A stretch of 64,000 nucleotides of DNA from Streptomyces mangrovisoli. Lineage in GTDB: Bacteria; Actinomycetota; Actinomycetes; Streptomycetales; Streptomycetaceae. The notes below the pieces were generated by a model. That model saw nothing but the letters and a program-made list of their open reading frames with translations, ran no database searches and was not told the origin of the DNA. Each line of letters starts with the position of its first letter. Positions within the stretch are counted from its first letter, which is position 1. A program made the position numbers and the translations under genes. Of the stretch, positions 51,435 to 59,687 are shown piece by piece. Location: contig NZ_LAVA02000058.1 in the NCBI RefSeq assembly GCF_000974985.2, positions 62,001 to 126,000 of the forward strand. Reading direction: 5' to 3'.

Positions 51435-52831
51435 CCCGCACCGACCCCCACGACGTTCCCCGGCCGGACGCCCGGCTGCACTTCGGCGTGTTCTTCCAGG
51501 GCGTCAACCACTGGACCGTCTGGTCCGCCCCCGACAGCGGCTCGCAGATCGACCCCGCCTCCTTCCGGAAGGTCGCCCAGACCGCCGAACGGGGCCTGTT
51601 CGACGCCTTCTTCCTCGGCGAGGGGCTCCGGCTGCGCGAGGTCGACGGCCGGATCCACGACCTCGACGTGGCCGGACGCCCGGACGCGATCACCCAACTC
51701 GCCGCCCTGGCCGCGGTCACCCGCCGCATCGGCCTGGTCTCCACCTCCAACTCCACCTTCAACGAGCCCGCCGATCTCGCCCGCCGCCTCTCCGGCCTCG
51801 ACCTGCTCTCCGAGGGGCGCGCCGGCTGGAACGTCGTCACCACCGACAACGCCTGGACGGGCGCCAACTTCCGGCGCGGCGGCTACCTCGACCACGCCGA
51901 CCGCTACCGGCGCGCCGCGGAGTTCCTCACCGTGGCCCGCGCCCTGTGGGACGGCTGGGACGACAAGGCGACGGCCGACTCGGTGGCGGCGCCCGCCTGG
52001 TCGGCACCCGGTGCCGTACGCCGAGTACGCCACCGGGGACGGCAGTTCGACGTCGACCTCGCCCCCACCCTGCCGCGCAGCGCCCAGGGCCACCCGGTGA
52101 TCTTCCAGGCCGGCGACTCGGGCGAGGGCCGTGACTTCGCCGCCGCCCACGCGGACGTCATCTTCTCCGCGCACGGCACCGACTTCGACGACGCGCTCGC
52201 CTTCGCCGAGGACATCCGGCGCCGGCTGCGGGCGGCCGGACGGCCCGAGGACGACCTGCGGATCCTGCCCGGCACGGAGATCATCATCGGCGCGACCGAG
52301 GCGGAGGCCGAGGAGAAGAAGCGCTGGATCCGCCTGCAACAGGTCACCCCCGCCACGGCGTTGGGGATCGCCGGACTGCTCTGGGGCATCGACCTGTCGG
52401 ACCGCGACGCCGACGGCCCGCTGCCCGCGGAGGACCCCGTCGTCGCCGACAACGACGGCTCCTTCGGGGCACGGCGGGTCGCCGACCCGCGCACGGTGGT
52501 CGCCGAGTGGCGGGCGAAGGCCGAGGCGGCGGGCTGGTCGCTGCGCGAGACCGTCATCGCGCTCGGCCCGCAGCGCGGCCACGTCGGCACCCCCTCCGGG
52601 CTGGCCGACAAGTTCGCCCGGTTCGTCCGGCACGGCGCGCTCGACGGTTTCAACGTCACGCCGTATCTCATCCCCGACGGCCTGGACGACATCGTCGACC
52701 TCCTCGTCCCCGAACTCCAGGAACGCGGGGTCTACCGCACCGAGTACAGCGGCACCACGCTGCGCGAGCACCTGGGGCTGCGGGCCCCGTCGGCGCATCG
52801 CCCGGTGGCCGAGCGGCAGGAGGCCGGCTGA
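51431..52831 (+). CDS. NtaA/SnaA/DmoA-type FMN-dependent monooxygenase (CmoJ-like)
   Basis: A 466-residue flavin monooxygenase. LHFGVFFQGVNHWTVW at residues 16-31, FDAFFLGEGL, STFNEPADLARRLSGLDLLS and GRAGWNVVTT are hallmark blocks of the NtaA/DszA/CmoJ group. The family attacks C-S or C-N bonds with O2 and FMNH2; YtnJ/CmoJ of Bacillus oxidises N-acetyl-S-alkyl-cysteines. The ATG lies in the stop of the preceding gene. It closes the sulfur locus. Confidence 0.92.
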   Translation: MTRTDPHDVPRPDARLHFGVFFQGVNHWTVWSAPDSGSQIDPASFRKVAQTAERGLFDAFFLGEGLRLREVDGRIHDLDVAGRPDAITQLAALAAVTRRIGLVSTSNSTFNEPADLARRLSGLDLLSEGRAGWNVVTTDNAWTGANFRRGGYLDHADRYRRAAEFLTVARALWDGWDDKATADSVAAPAWSAPGAVRRVRHRGRQFDVDLAPTLPRSAQGHPVIFQAGDSGEGRDFAAAHADVIFSAHGTDFDDALAFAEDIRRRLRAAGRPEDDLRILPGTEIIIGATEAEAEEKKRWIRLQQVTPATALGIAGLLWGIDLSDRDADGPLPAEDPVVADNDGSFGARRVADPRTVVAEWRAKAEAAGWSLRETVIALGPQRGHVGTPSGLADKFARFVRHGALDGFNVTPYLIPDGLDDIVDLLVPELQERGVYRTEYSGTTLREHLGLRAPSAHRPVAERQEAG

Positions 52832-53003
52832 CCGTCCCCGACGCTCGGCTCGGCCCGCGGGGAGACCCGCGCGGCGGCGCGGCACACCGGTCCCGGGATT
52901 TCACCCCGGCGTGCCGCGCCCCGGCGCCCGAACGCGCCCGCCCCGGCGCTAGCGTCCCTCTGAGCACCGCGGCCGCCCGCGGTTCCGAAGGAGGGCGATC
53001 CGT

Positions 53004-54056
53004 ATGTACGGTCGTACGACAGGCCGATGGCCGGCCGGTGAGCTTCTCGAGCTGACCACGGGCCGTCTGCTGTCGACCTGGCAGCTCGACGTCCCGGCCC
53101 TGGTGCTGATCGTCGCCCTGGCCGCGGGCTACGGCTGGGGTGTGCTGCGGGTGCGCCGGCGGGGCGAGGTCTGGCCGGCTGGTCGGGCCGCCGCCTTCGG
53201 GCTGATCGGCCTGGGCGGGCTGGCGGTGGCCACGATGTCCGCGCTCGCGGTGTACGACCGCGTGCTGTTCTGGCCCGCCGCCGTGCAGAACGTCCTGCTC
53301 GACCTCGTCGTCCCCCTCGGGCTGGCGCTCGGCGATCCGCTGCGGCTCTCGGTGGAGGCGCTGCCGGCCGCCGCCGGGGCCCGAGTCCGCCGGGCCGTGT
53401 CCGGTCGGCTCGTCCGCGTGCTGACGTTCCCCCTGGTCAGTACGGCGCTCGTGCTCGCGACGGAGCTGACGATCTACTTCACGCCGTACTTCGCGACCGC
53501 GCTGCGCGTGGGCTGGCTGCACGAGGTGATGTACCTGCATCTCCTCCTGGCGGGCTGCCTGTTCGTCGTCCCGGTGCTCACCCACGAGAAAGCGCTGCCC
53601 GCCTGGTGCACGCACCCCGTACGGGCGGGGCTGGTGTTCCTCGACGGTGTCGTCGACGCGGTCCCCGGCGTCGTCGTCATGACGCACGGCACGCTGATCG
53701 CGGGTGCCTGGTACGCGCGCCACGCGCCGTCCTGGTCCCCGGACGTCGAGCGCGACCAGCAGCTCGGCGGCGGCGCCATGCTCAGCATCGCCGAGCTGGT
53801 CGCCCTGCCGTTCCTGCTGGCGCTGCTGTATCAGTGGGCCCGCGCCGAACGCGCCGAGAGCAGGGTCCTGGACCGGCGCCTCGACGCGGAGTTCGCCCTC
53901 GCGGCCGCGCCGGGGTCGGAGGCGGGGGTGGGGTCGGGGGCGGCATCGGTGCCGAGCCACGCGCAGGCTCCCTCCGCCGACCGGGTCCGCCCCTGGTGGG
54001 AGACCGAGCAGAACGACGTCGCCGTCCGCATCCGACGCCAGCGGGGAGAGACCTGA
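53004..54056 (+). CDS. CtaG-like (caa3-type) cytochrome c oxidase assembly family membrane protein
   Basis: A 350-residue membrane protein with about seven helices. AAVQNVLLDLVVPLGLALGDPLRL, WLHEVMYLHLLLAGCLFVVP and ALPAWCTHPVRAG are typical of the caa3_CtaG family, whose His residues may bind copper. AAGAWYARHAPSW-like segment is present (ITLIAGAWYARHAPSW area). The C-terminal 60 residues are a disordered tail. Family members are thought to assist cytochrome oxidase assembly. GGAGGG precedes the ATG. Confidence 0.85.
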   Translation: MYGRTTGRWPAGELLELTTGRLLSTWQLDVPALVLIVALAAGYGWGVLRVRRRGEVWPAGRAAAFGLIGLGGLAVATMSALAVYDRVLFWPAAVQNVLLDLVVPLGLALGDPLRLSVEALPAAAGARVRRAVSGRLVRVLTFPLVSTALVLATELTIYFTPYFATALRVGWLHEVMYLHLLLAGCLFVVPVLTHEKALPAWCTHPVRAGLVFLDGVVDAVPGVVVMTHGTLIAGAWYARHAPSWSPDVERDQQLGGGAMLSIAELVALPFLLALLYQWARAERAESRVLDRRLDAEFALAAAPGSEAGVGSGAASVPSHAQAPSADRVRPWWETEQNDVAVRIRRQRGET

Positions 54057-54087
54057 CCTGTGCTCCGGCGCGGGGAGCGGCGCGTAC

Positions 54088-55539
54088 TCAGTCGCCGATC
54101 CCCGCCTCCCGCTTGCGCAGACGCAGCACGTAGTCGCTGAAGAGGTGCCGGCCGCGGTCCAGCAGTTCCCCGACCTCCGGATCGAACAGCCGCGTGTCCG
54201 CCGACGGATGCCACCCCTGCACGCACTGTCCGGCCCAGTCCCGCAGCTTGACGTCCGGATCGTCCAGCAGGCCGACGGCCGCCCGCAGCGCGGTGATGCC
54301 GCCGGCCGCCTCGAGCAGCCGGAAGGCTCCGACGCGGACGTGCCGAGGGCGCTCGGGGCCGGTGCGCGCCAGGAGCCAGTCGGCCGGGAGGTCCTTCGCC
54401 GAGGGGAGCAGCGCGGTGGTCGTCTCGCGGACGACCCGGGGGGCGGGGTCGTCGAGCAGCGGCCGCAGCCGCCCGGTGTCCGCGCAGTCGAGCGTGTGCA
54501 GCCCGGCGACCGCCCCGGCCCGTACCCCGGGCACCGGATGCGCGAGCAGCGCGCGCAGCACCCCGGCGTCGGCGCGGTCCCCGCACTCGGCCAGTCCCCG
54601 GACCACGCCGGGCGGCGGCCCGGCCTCGCCGGACGCCGAACACCGCTGCCGGTACCAGGCCAGGGGGTCCCCACCCGCCTGCCGTACGACATAGCGGGCG
54701 CAGGCCCGCACGAGTGCGGACCGGTCGGCGAGGAACGGCTCCGCCTGCCGGGTCCGGCCCGCCCGCCGCAGCCCGGTGACGCCGGCCGACCGGGTGCGCG
54801 GGTTGCGCGCGGACAGCAGGAGCGGCAGCACGTCGTCGTACGCCGTCTCCTTGTGCGACTCCTCCTCGTGCGCCGCTTCCGCGCCGAGCGCCGTGAGCGC
54901 CGCGGTGGCGCACAGGTCCTGCACCACGGCGTCCTCGTCCCGGACGGCCGCGCGGGCCAGCTCGACGGCGTCGAGCAGCCCGCGTTCGGCGGCCAGCCGG
55001 TGGGCGAACCGCCGGACGGCGCGGTCGGGGGCGGCCAGGAGCGGGGTGAACCGCTCGCGGGGCATCTCGCGCAGGACCTCGTCGAGCAGTCCGACGGCGA
55101 AGTCGCCCCGGTCACGGCGGCCGAGCCGCAGCACGAGCGACGCGAGGGCGGCGGCGGCCTCCGCGTCCAAGGACTCCCGCAGCACCTGCCGCGCGGACTG
55201 GCGCACCGGGCCCACCCAGTCCGTGCAGCGCACCACGATCAACGGCAGCAGTGCGGGGTACGACGGCGAGCGGTGCACCGCCTCCTGGCGGATCCGCCCG
55301 TTGCGGTGACAGAGCGCCAGCGCCTGGCGCGACTCGTCGAGCGGGGGCGCGTCGGCGAACGCCCCGGCCGCGCGCTCCCACTCCGGTAGCAGCGGCGGGA
55401 GACTCCAGTGCGTCTCCCGCACCCCCGCGTCGAGCGCGAGCCAGTCACCGGGGTCGTCGACGTCGAGCGTGCGGCGAAGCGCCGCTCCTTCCGCGAGCCG
55501 CCGCGCCGCCGCGGTGCCGTCCTCGATGTGCTTGAGCAT
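54088..55539 (-). CDS. HEAT-repeat protein
   Basis: A 483-residue, all-helical Ala/Leu/Arg-rich protein. Repeats such as DRAVRRFAHRLAAERGLLDAV, HPVPGVRAGAVAGLHTLDCA and DPAPRVVRETTTALLPSA have the spacing of HEAT units. No enzymatic motif is visible. Such proteins are scaffolds for protein-protein contact. The gene is alone and convergent with the CtaG-like gene. Confidence 0.8.
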   Translation of the reverse strand: MLKHIEDGTAAARRLAEGAALRRTLDVDDPGDWLALDAGVRETHWSLPPLLPEWERAAGAFADAPPLDESRQALALCHRNGRIRQEAVHRSPSYPALLPLIVVRCTDWVGPVRQSARQVLRESLDAEAAAALASLVLRLGRRDRGDFAVGLLDEVLREMPRERFTPLLAAPDRAVRRFAHRLAAERGLLDAVELARAAVRDEDAVVQDLCATAALTALGAEAAHEEESHKETAYDDVLPLLLSARNPRTRSAGVTGLRRAGRTRQAEPFLADRSALVRACARYVVRQAGGDPLAWYRQRCSASGEAGPPPGVVRGLAECGDRADAGVLRALLAHPVPGVRAGAVAGLHTLDCADTGRLRPLLDDPAPRVVRETTTALLPSAKDLPADWLLARTGPERPRHVRVGAFRLLEAAGGITALRAAVGLLDDPDVKLRDWAGQCVQGWHPSADTRLFDPEVGELLDRGRHLFSDYVLRLRKREAGIGD

Positions 55540-55756
55540 CCGCGTGTCCTCCCCGCCACCTGCGGTTGTGCCGGTGATCGTAGGACGCGGCCGCCCGCCG
55601 GGGCACGCGGTTTACGGCGGCCGCGGCAGGCCGCGTCCGTGCCCGCCGGGACGAGCCGCCTCGCGACTGTGCGTTCCGCGCGTTCAGGATGCGTTCAGGG
55701 TCGCTCTGCGAAGGTCACATGTGCCAGCCGTACTTGACGGCCGGAAACCCCCCAGA

Positions 55757-55789
55757 CAGGGCACTCGCCGCTCCCCGCCGAGTGCCCTG
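55757..55789 (+). promoter_or_regulatory. Hairpin in the 5' leader of the COG4705 gene
   Basis: CAGGGCACTCG (55757-55767) and CGAGTGCCCTG (55779-55789) pair perfectly over 11 bases with an 11-base loop, 34 bases before the start codon. It may be an operator or an mRNA element. Confidence 0.5.
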
Positions 55790-55823
55790 CCGCACGATCG
55801 GACGGGAGCACAGGAAAGTGGAC

Positions 55824-56696
55824 ATGCAGGAGGCACTCACCGACCTCGACGTGGCGGGCGCGTCGGGCGCGCCGGGCACGGCCAGGTCGGTGATGAAGAA
55901 ACTGCCCGAGGTCACCCTCGCGTTCTGGCTGATGAAGATCGCCGCGACGACCCTCGGCGAGACCGCCGGCGACCTCTTCGCGCAGACTCTGAAGCTCGGT
56001 TACTTCCTCACCACGATCGCGCTGTTCGCGCTGTTCGTGGTGACGCTGGTGGTCCAGCTGCGGTCGCGCCGGTACAACCCGTTCTTCTACTGGACGGTGA
56101 TCCTCTCGACCAGCATGGCGGGCACCACGATGTCCGACTTCATGAACCGTGACGCCAGCGCCAAGTACCTCTCGGGCGGCGCGACGAAGCTGGGCTGGGG
56201 TCCGCAGGGCCTGGGGCTGGGCTACCCCGTCGGCGCGGCGATCCTCATCTCGATCCTCCTGGCGATCTTCCTCGCCTGGAGGCTGAGCGGGATGACGTTC
56301 GAGATCCGCGACATCGTGACGTTCAAGGGCGAGGCCCTGTTCTGGTCCGCGATCCTCGTCTCCAACACCCTGGGCACCTCGATGGGCGACTTCCTGTCGG
56401 ACAGCTCCGGGCTCGGCTACGCGGGCGGCGCGCTGCTGGTGACGGGGGCGCTCGCCGTGCTCGTCGCCCTGATGAAGGTGCCGGCCGTCCCCAACGTCCT
56501 GCTGTTCTGGATCGCCTTCGTCCTCACCCGGCCGCTCGGCGCCACGGCGGGCGACCTGCTGACCAAGCCGGCCGCCAAGGGCGGCCTGGACCTCGGCACC
56601 GCGGGTTCGTCGGCGGTCCTGCTCGCCGTCCTGTTCGGCCTGATGGCGTACGCCCAGGTGAAGGAGCGCCGGACGGCGACCGCCGGCCAGGCGTAG
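55824..56696 (+). CDS. COG4705 family membrane protein
   Basis: A 290-residue integral membrane protein with about eight helices and internal two-fold repeats. KIAATTLGETAGDLFA, STSMAGTTMSDFM, VSNTLGTSMGDFLSD and LTRPLGATAGDLL repeat the same T-G/x-T-x-x-D pattern in each quarter. The function is unknown; relatives are often near metal-related genes. ATG 55824 follows AGGAAA better than the GTG at 55818. Confidence 0.82.
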   Translation: MQEALTDLDVAGASGAPGTARSVMKKLPEVTLAFWLMKIAATTLGETAGDLFAQTLKLGYFLTTIALFALFVVTLVVQLRSRRYNPFFYWTVILSTSMAGTTMSDFMNRDASAKYLSGGATKLGWGPQGLGLGYPVGAAILISILLAIFLAWRLSGMTFEIRDIVTFKGEALFWSAILVSNTLGTSMGDFLSDSSGLGYAGGALLVTGALAVLVALMKVPAVPNVLLFWIAFVLTRPLGATAGDLLTKPAAKGGLDLGTAGSSAVLLAVLFGLMAYAQVKERRTATAGQA

Positions 56697-56899
56697 CGTC
56701 CGGACGGCGACCGCGGCCAGGCGTGACGGCCGGTCGGCCCCGACGACACGCCCGTACGGCGCCGGGCACCCGCCCGGGGCCGTACGACCGGGGGTCCGCC
56801 GGTGGGTGAACGCGGCGATGAGTTCCGTTCGGCGCGGGAGTCCTTCCCGGGGGACGCGCGTGCGCCCCGCAGTTCCGGTCGCCCAGGGAGGCTTTCCGC

Positions 56900-57436
56900 G
56901 TGGACGATGTCGTGGTCCGAGGAGTCGTTCGACCCCACCGTGTGCTGTCGGGTTCGTGGGGGGAGGTGATCGCCTCGAACCTCGACTACCACCGGGCCAC
57001 GTTCCGGTGGAAGTGCGAGGGACTCTCCGAGGCGCAGCTGCGCCGACGGGCCGTGCCTCCCTCGGAGTTGACCCTGCTCGGCCTCATGCGCCACCTGCAG
57101 GGCGTCGAACGCCACTGGCTCCAGCGGACCTTGGCGGGCACGACCCCGGCATTCCCCCCGTACAAGACCTATGTCACCGCCGCGGGCGACGAGTGGTACG
57201 ACGACTCCGATCCCACCCCGGCCCGGGAGGTGTACGAGGACTACGTGCGGGCCTGCCAGGAGTCACGGGAGGTGTTCGCGCGGGCCACCGCCGACACCGC
57301 GCGCATCGTGCCGAACACCGAATTCGGCGCCACCGACGTGCGCTTCGTCCTCGAGCACGTCATCGAGGAGTACGCCCGTCACGTCGGGCACGCGGATCTG
57401 CTCCGCGAGGCCATCGACGGCAGCACGGGTGAGTGA
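56900..57436 (+). CDS. DinB-like (DUF664) protein
   Basis: A 178-residue helical-bundle protein of the DUF664/DinB superfamily: the start GSWGEVIASNLDYHRATFRW, LGLMRHLQGVERHWLQRTL with its metal-site His, and VLEHVIEEYARHVGHADLLRE with the second His pair. Members include mycothiol-dependent enzymes in actinobacteria. GGGAGG is eight bases before the GTG. Its last 58 bases overlap the convergent LysR gene. Confidence 0.85.
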   Translation: MDDVVVRGVVRPHRVLSGSWGEVIASNLDYHRATFRWKCEGLSEAQLRRRAVPPSELTLLGLMRHLQGVERHWLQRTLAGTTPAFPPYKTYVTAAGDEWYDDSDPTPAREVYEDYVRACQESREVFARATADTARIVPNTEFGATDVRFVLEHVIEEYARHVGHADLLREAIDGSTGE

Positions 57437-58326
57437 TCCGCCGTCCGGGCGAAGGCCGCGGCGAGTCGGTCGAGCAGGGGCGCCGCGACGGGGTGGGGGT
57501 CGCGCAGCGGGGTGATCGCGTAGATGCCGCGCGTGGGGGCGTCCACCAGGTCCACGGTCGTGACGTCGGCGCGCAGCGCGCGGGTCAGCACGCCGGGGAT
57601 CAGCGCGATGGCGTGTCCGGTGGCCACCAGGGCCAGTTTGCCGGGCAGATCGGCCGCCGTCAGGTCGATGCGGGCGCTCACCCCGGTGCGGGCGGCGTGC
57701 CGGTGCAGGAGTGCCGCCGAGCCGTCGTCGTCCTCGGCCCACGTCTGGTCGGCCAGCGTCCGCATGTCCGCCGGGCCGCGCCCGGCCAGCGGATGGTCGA
57801 CGGGCAGGGCGACGACCATGGCGTCCAGGCCGAGGAACCGCCGGTCGATGCGCGGGTCGTGGGGCAGCCCCGGCGGCGCGTCGGTGACGACGGCGACGTC
57901 GAGGTCGCCCGCGCTCACTCGCTCGTGCAGGCGGGGACTCAGGCCCGGCAGCAAGTCCCAGCGAAGGGCGGGGACTTGGTCGCGCAGCGCCCGGACGGCC
58001 GCGGGGACGATCCCGGCCGCGAGCGAGGGCGTCGCACCGATGGCCAGCGGCCGTACGACGGCGCCGTCACCCGCCTCTCGTACGGCGCGCACGGCGCGGT
58101 CCGCCTCGTCGAGCGTGGCGACGGCGTGCCGCCGGAACACCTCGCCTGCGGGCGTCGGGCGGACACCGCGCGCGTGGCGCTCCAGGAGCGGTACACCGAG
58201 TTGCCGCTCCAGACCGGCGATCTGGCGTGAGACGGCGGACTGCGTGTGATGGAGCTCGGCGGCCGCCGCCGAGAGCGAGCCGAGCCGGCACACGGTGACG
58301 AAGGTCCGCCACACCGTCAGGTCCAT
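57379..58326 (-). CDS. LysR family transcriptional regulator
   Basis: A 315-residue LysR protein. The helix-turn-helix is AAAAELHHTQSAVSRQIAGLERQLG, preceded by MDLTVWRTFVTVCRLGS (fragments of the usual N-terminus). The effector domain follows with PLAIGATPSLAAGIVPAAV. The end overlaps the DinB-like gene tail to tail. The divergent neighbour is the NTF2-like gene, its likely target. Two 13-base direct repeats lie just before its start. Confidence 0.88.
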   Translation of the reverse strand: MDLTVWRTFVTVCRLGSLSAAAAELHHTQSAVSRQIAGLERQLGVPLLERHARGVRPTPAGEVFRRHAVATLDEADRAVRAVREAGDGAVVRPLAIGATPSLAAGIVPAAVRALRDQVPALRWDLLPGLSPRLHERVSAGDLDVAVVTDAPPGLPHDPRIDRRFLGLDAMVVALPVDHPLAGRGPADMRTLADQTWAEDDDGSAALLHRHAARTGVSARIDLTAADLPGKLALVATGHAIALIPGVLTRALRADVTTVDLVDAPTRGIYAITPLRDPHPVAAPLLDRLAAAFARTADHSPVLPSMASRSRSACPT

Positions 58327-58337
58327 CCGGCCAGTAT

Positions 58338-58363
58338 GGCCGGTCGGTACGGCCGGTCGGTAT
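58338..58363. promoter_or_regulatory. 13-base direct repeat between the LysR gene and the NTF2-like gene
   Basis: GGCCGGTCGGTAC (58338-58350) is followed at once by GGCCGGTCGGTAT (58351-58363). The pair lies 12 bases upstream of the lysR start codon and may be a LysR binding or autoregulation site. Confidence 0.5.
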
Positions 58364-58434
58364 GCGCGTCCCGCAGACCGGGTCTGCGGATTCCGCGCTT
58401 GTGGCGGATGCCGGGGCGTACCACCCTGACGTGC

Positions 58435-58809
58435 ATGACCGCACCGCAGACGAGCGCGTCCACCGAGGCCGCCCTCGAACCCCTCCACGCCTACATCCGC
58501 GGACATGCCACGGGTGATCCCACGCACTTTCGCGACGCGTTCCTGCCCACCGCGCATGTCGAGGGGATCCGGGACGGCGGGTTCGTCTCCTGGACCCTGG
58601 ACGCGTACTGCGCGCTGTTCGACGGCCACGCGGCCCCGGACGAGGCCACCCGCTCCCGCCGCGTCGACGCGGTCGAGGTGCACGGCAGCATAGGGACCGC
58701 GACCATGACGCTGCGGCACGGCGCGGACACCTTCACCGACGTCTTCCTGCTGGTGCGGACGGCGGCTGGTTGGCGCATCGCGAACAAGGTGTACCACCGG
58801 GCCTGTTGA
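58435..58809 (+). CDS. NTF2-like / putative lumazine-binding family protein
   Basis: A 124-residue protein of the NTF2 fold: LEPLHAYIRGHATGDPTHF, FLPTAHVEGIRDGGFVSW, and VFLLVRTAAGWRIANKVYH at the end. The family ranges from small-ligand binding to isomerase functions. No ribosome site is obvious, so the mRNA may be leaderless. It is divergent from the LysR regulator. Confidence 0.8.
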   Translation: MTAPQTSASTEAALEPLHAYIRGHATGDPTHFRDAFLPTAHVEGIRDGGFVSWTLDAYCALFDGHAAPDEATRSRRVDAVEVHGSIGTATMTLRHGADTFTDVFLLVRTAAGWRIANKVYHRAC

Positions 58810-58815
58810 GCGTGA

Positions 58816-59385
58816 CTACCCCGCCCGTTCCAGCACCAGAGCACTGCGCACGGGCTCGGCGCGCCACATGGCGGCCAGTTGGGGGTGGGACTCGACGAAC
58901 CGGCGCATCTCCCGCAGCGCGGCGGCCCTGGGCGGGCCGATCCCGTCGTGGTCGAAGCCGGTGTCCTGATGGCCGAGGCTGTCGAGATCCGCCCACGCGG
59001 GGTCCTCGGCGAAGACGAGTTGCAGCTCCACCTTCCAGTACTGCGGCTGCCCGCCAAGCCCGTCGTCGGCCCCGTCTGCCCCGTCGGCTTCGGCTTCGGC
59101 TTCGGCCACGGCTTCGGCTTCGGCTTCGGCTTCGGCGTCAGTGACCGCGTACAGCCGGCCGAAGGACAGTGCAGGCAGGTCGTCGTTCCAATGCCATCTG
59201 CCCCATTCGACGATGAAGCCGTCGCCGTCGTCCTCGGAACCCGCGATCCCCTCGACTTCGACCTGGAGGAACGCGGCGAAGGCGTCCCAGGCGACGTCGA
59301 CGTCGCCCACCGCGTCCGGTTCGGCCGCTCGTTCTCTCAGGATCCGCGTGAACACCTCCACGCTGGATCTCCACGGAATGGGCAT
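58816..59385 (-). CDS. Hypothetical acidic protein with an Ala-Glu repeat
   Basis: A 189-residue acidic protein with conserved-looking ends (VFTRILRERAAEPDAVGDVD and YWKVELQLVFAEDPAWADLD). In the middle, around residues 82-106, is an AEAEAEAEAVAEAEAEADG run encoded by tandem GGCTTC hexamers. I do not recognise the family. The run is probably a variable linker. Confidence 0.65.
   Translation of the reverse strand: MPIPWRSSVEVFTRILRERAAEPDAVGDVDVAWDAFAAFLQVEVEGIAGSEDDGDGFIVEWGRWHWNDDLPALSFGRLYAVTDAEAEAEAEAVAEAEAEADGADGADDGLGGQPQYWKVELQLVFAEDPAWADLDSLGHQDTGFDHDGIGPPRAAALREMRRFVESHPQLAAMWRAEPVRSALVLERAG
59086..59136. repeat. GGCTTC hexanucleotide microsatellite
   Basis: About eight GGCTTC units interrupted once by GGCCAC. 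The unit length keeps the reading frame of the acidic protein; it encodes alternating Ala and Glu. Confidence 0.85.
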
Positions 59386-59687
59386 GCGGGATGCTACCGC
59401 GTGGTTCCGCCCCGTTCGCAGGGGCCCGATCGGGCGCAGCCGGCGCGGGACGACTGCGGGTGTGCGGGTGGTCACGGGTGGTCTCGCCCCTGCGGGCGGG
59501 CGGTCGGTGGACGAAGACCGACATGCGGTGCGCCGCGCGCCGCCGGACAATGGGAGTGGTGGGGTTCTCCGCCCTGCCGGTCACCAGTACAGGCCCGGAC
59601 GGATGCGTGTCACACGCCCCCGCCGCCCGCCCGGACGTCGCGTTCGCGTCCGTCCCGCCTCACACGCAAGAGCAGGGGTGTTCGAGC
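59386..59687. promoter_or_regulatory. Divergent intergenic region before the BBE-type oxidase
   Basis: About 300 bases between the acidic protein gene and the oxidase gene. It must contain both promoters. I see no repeat, palindrome or additional gene in it. Confidence 0.4.
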
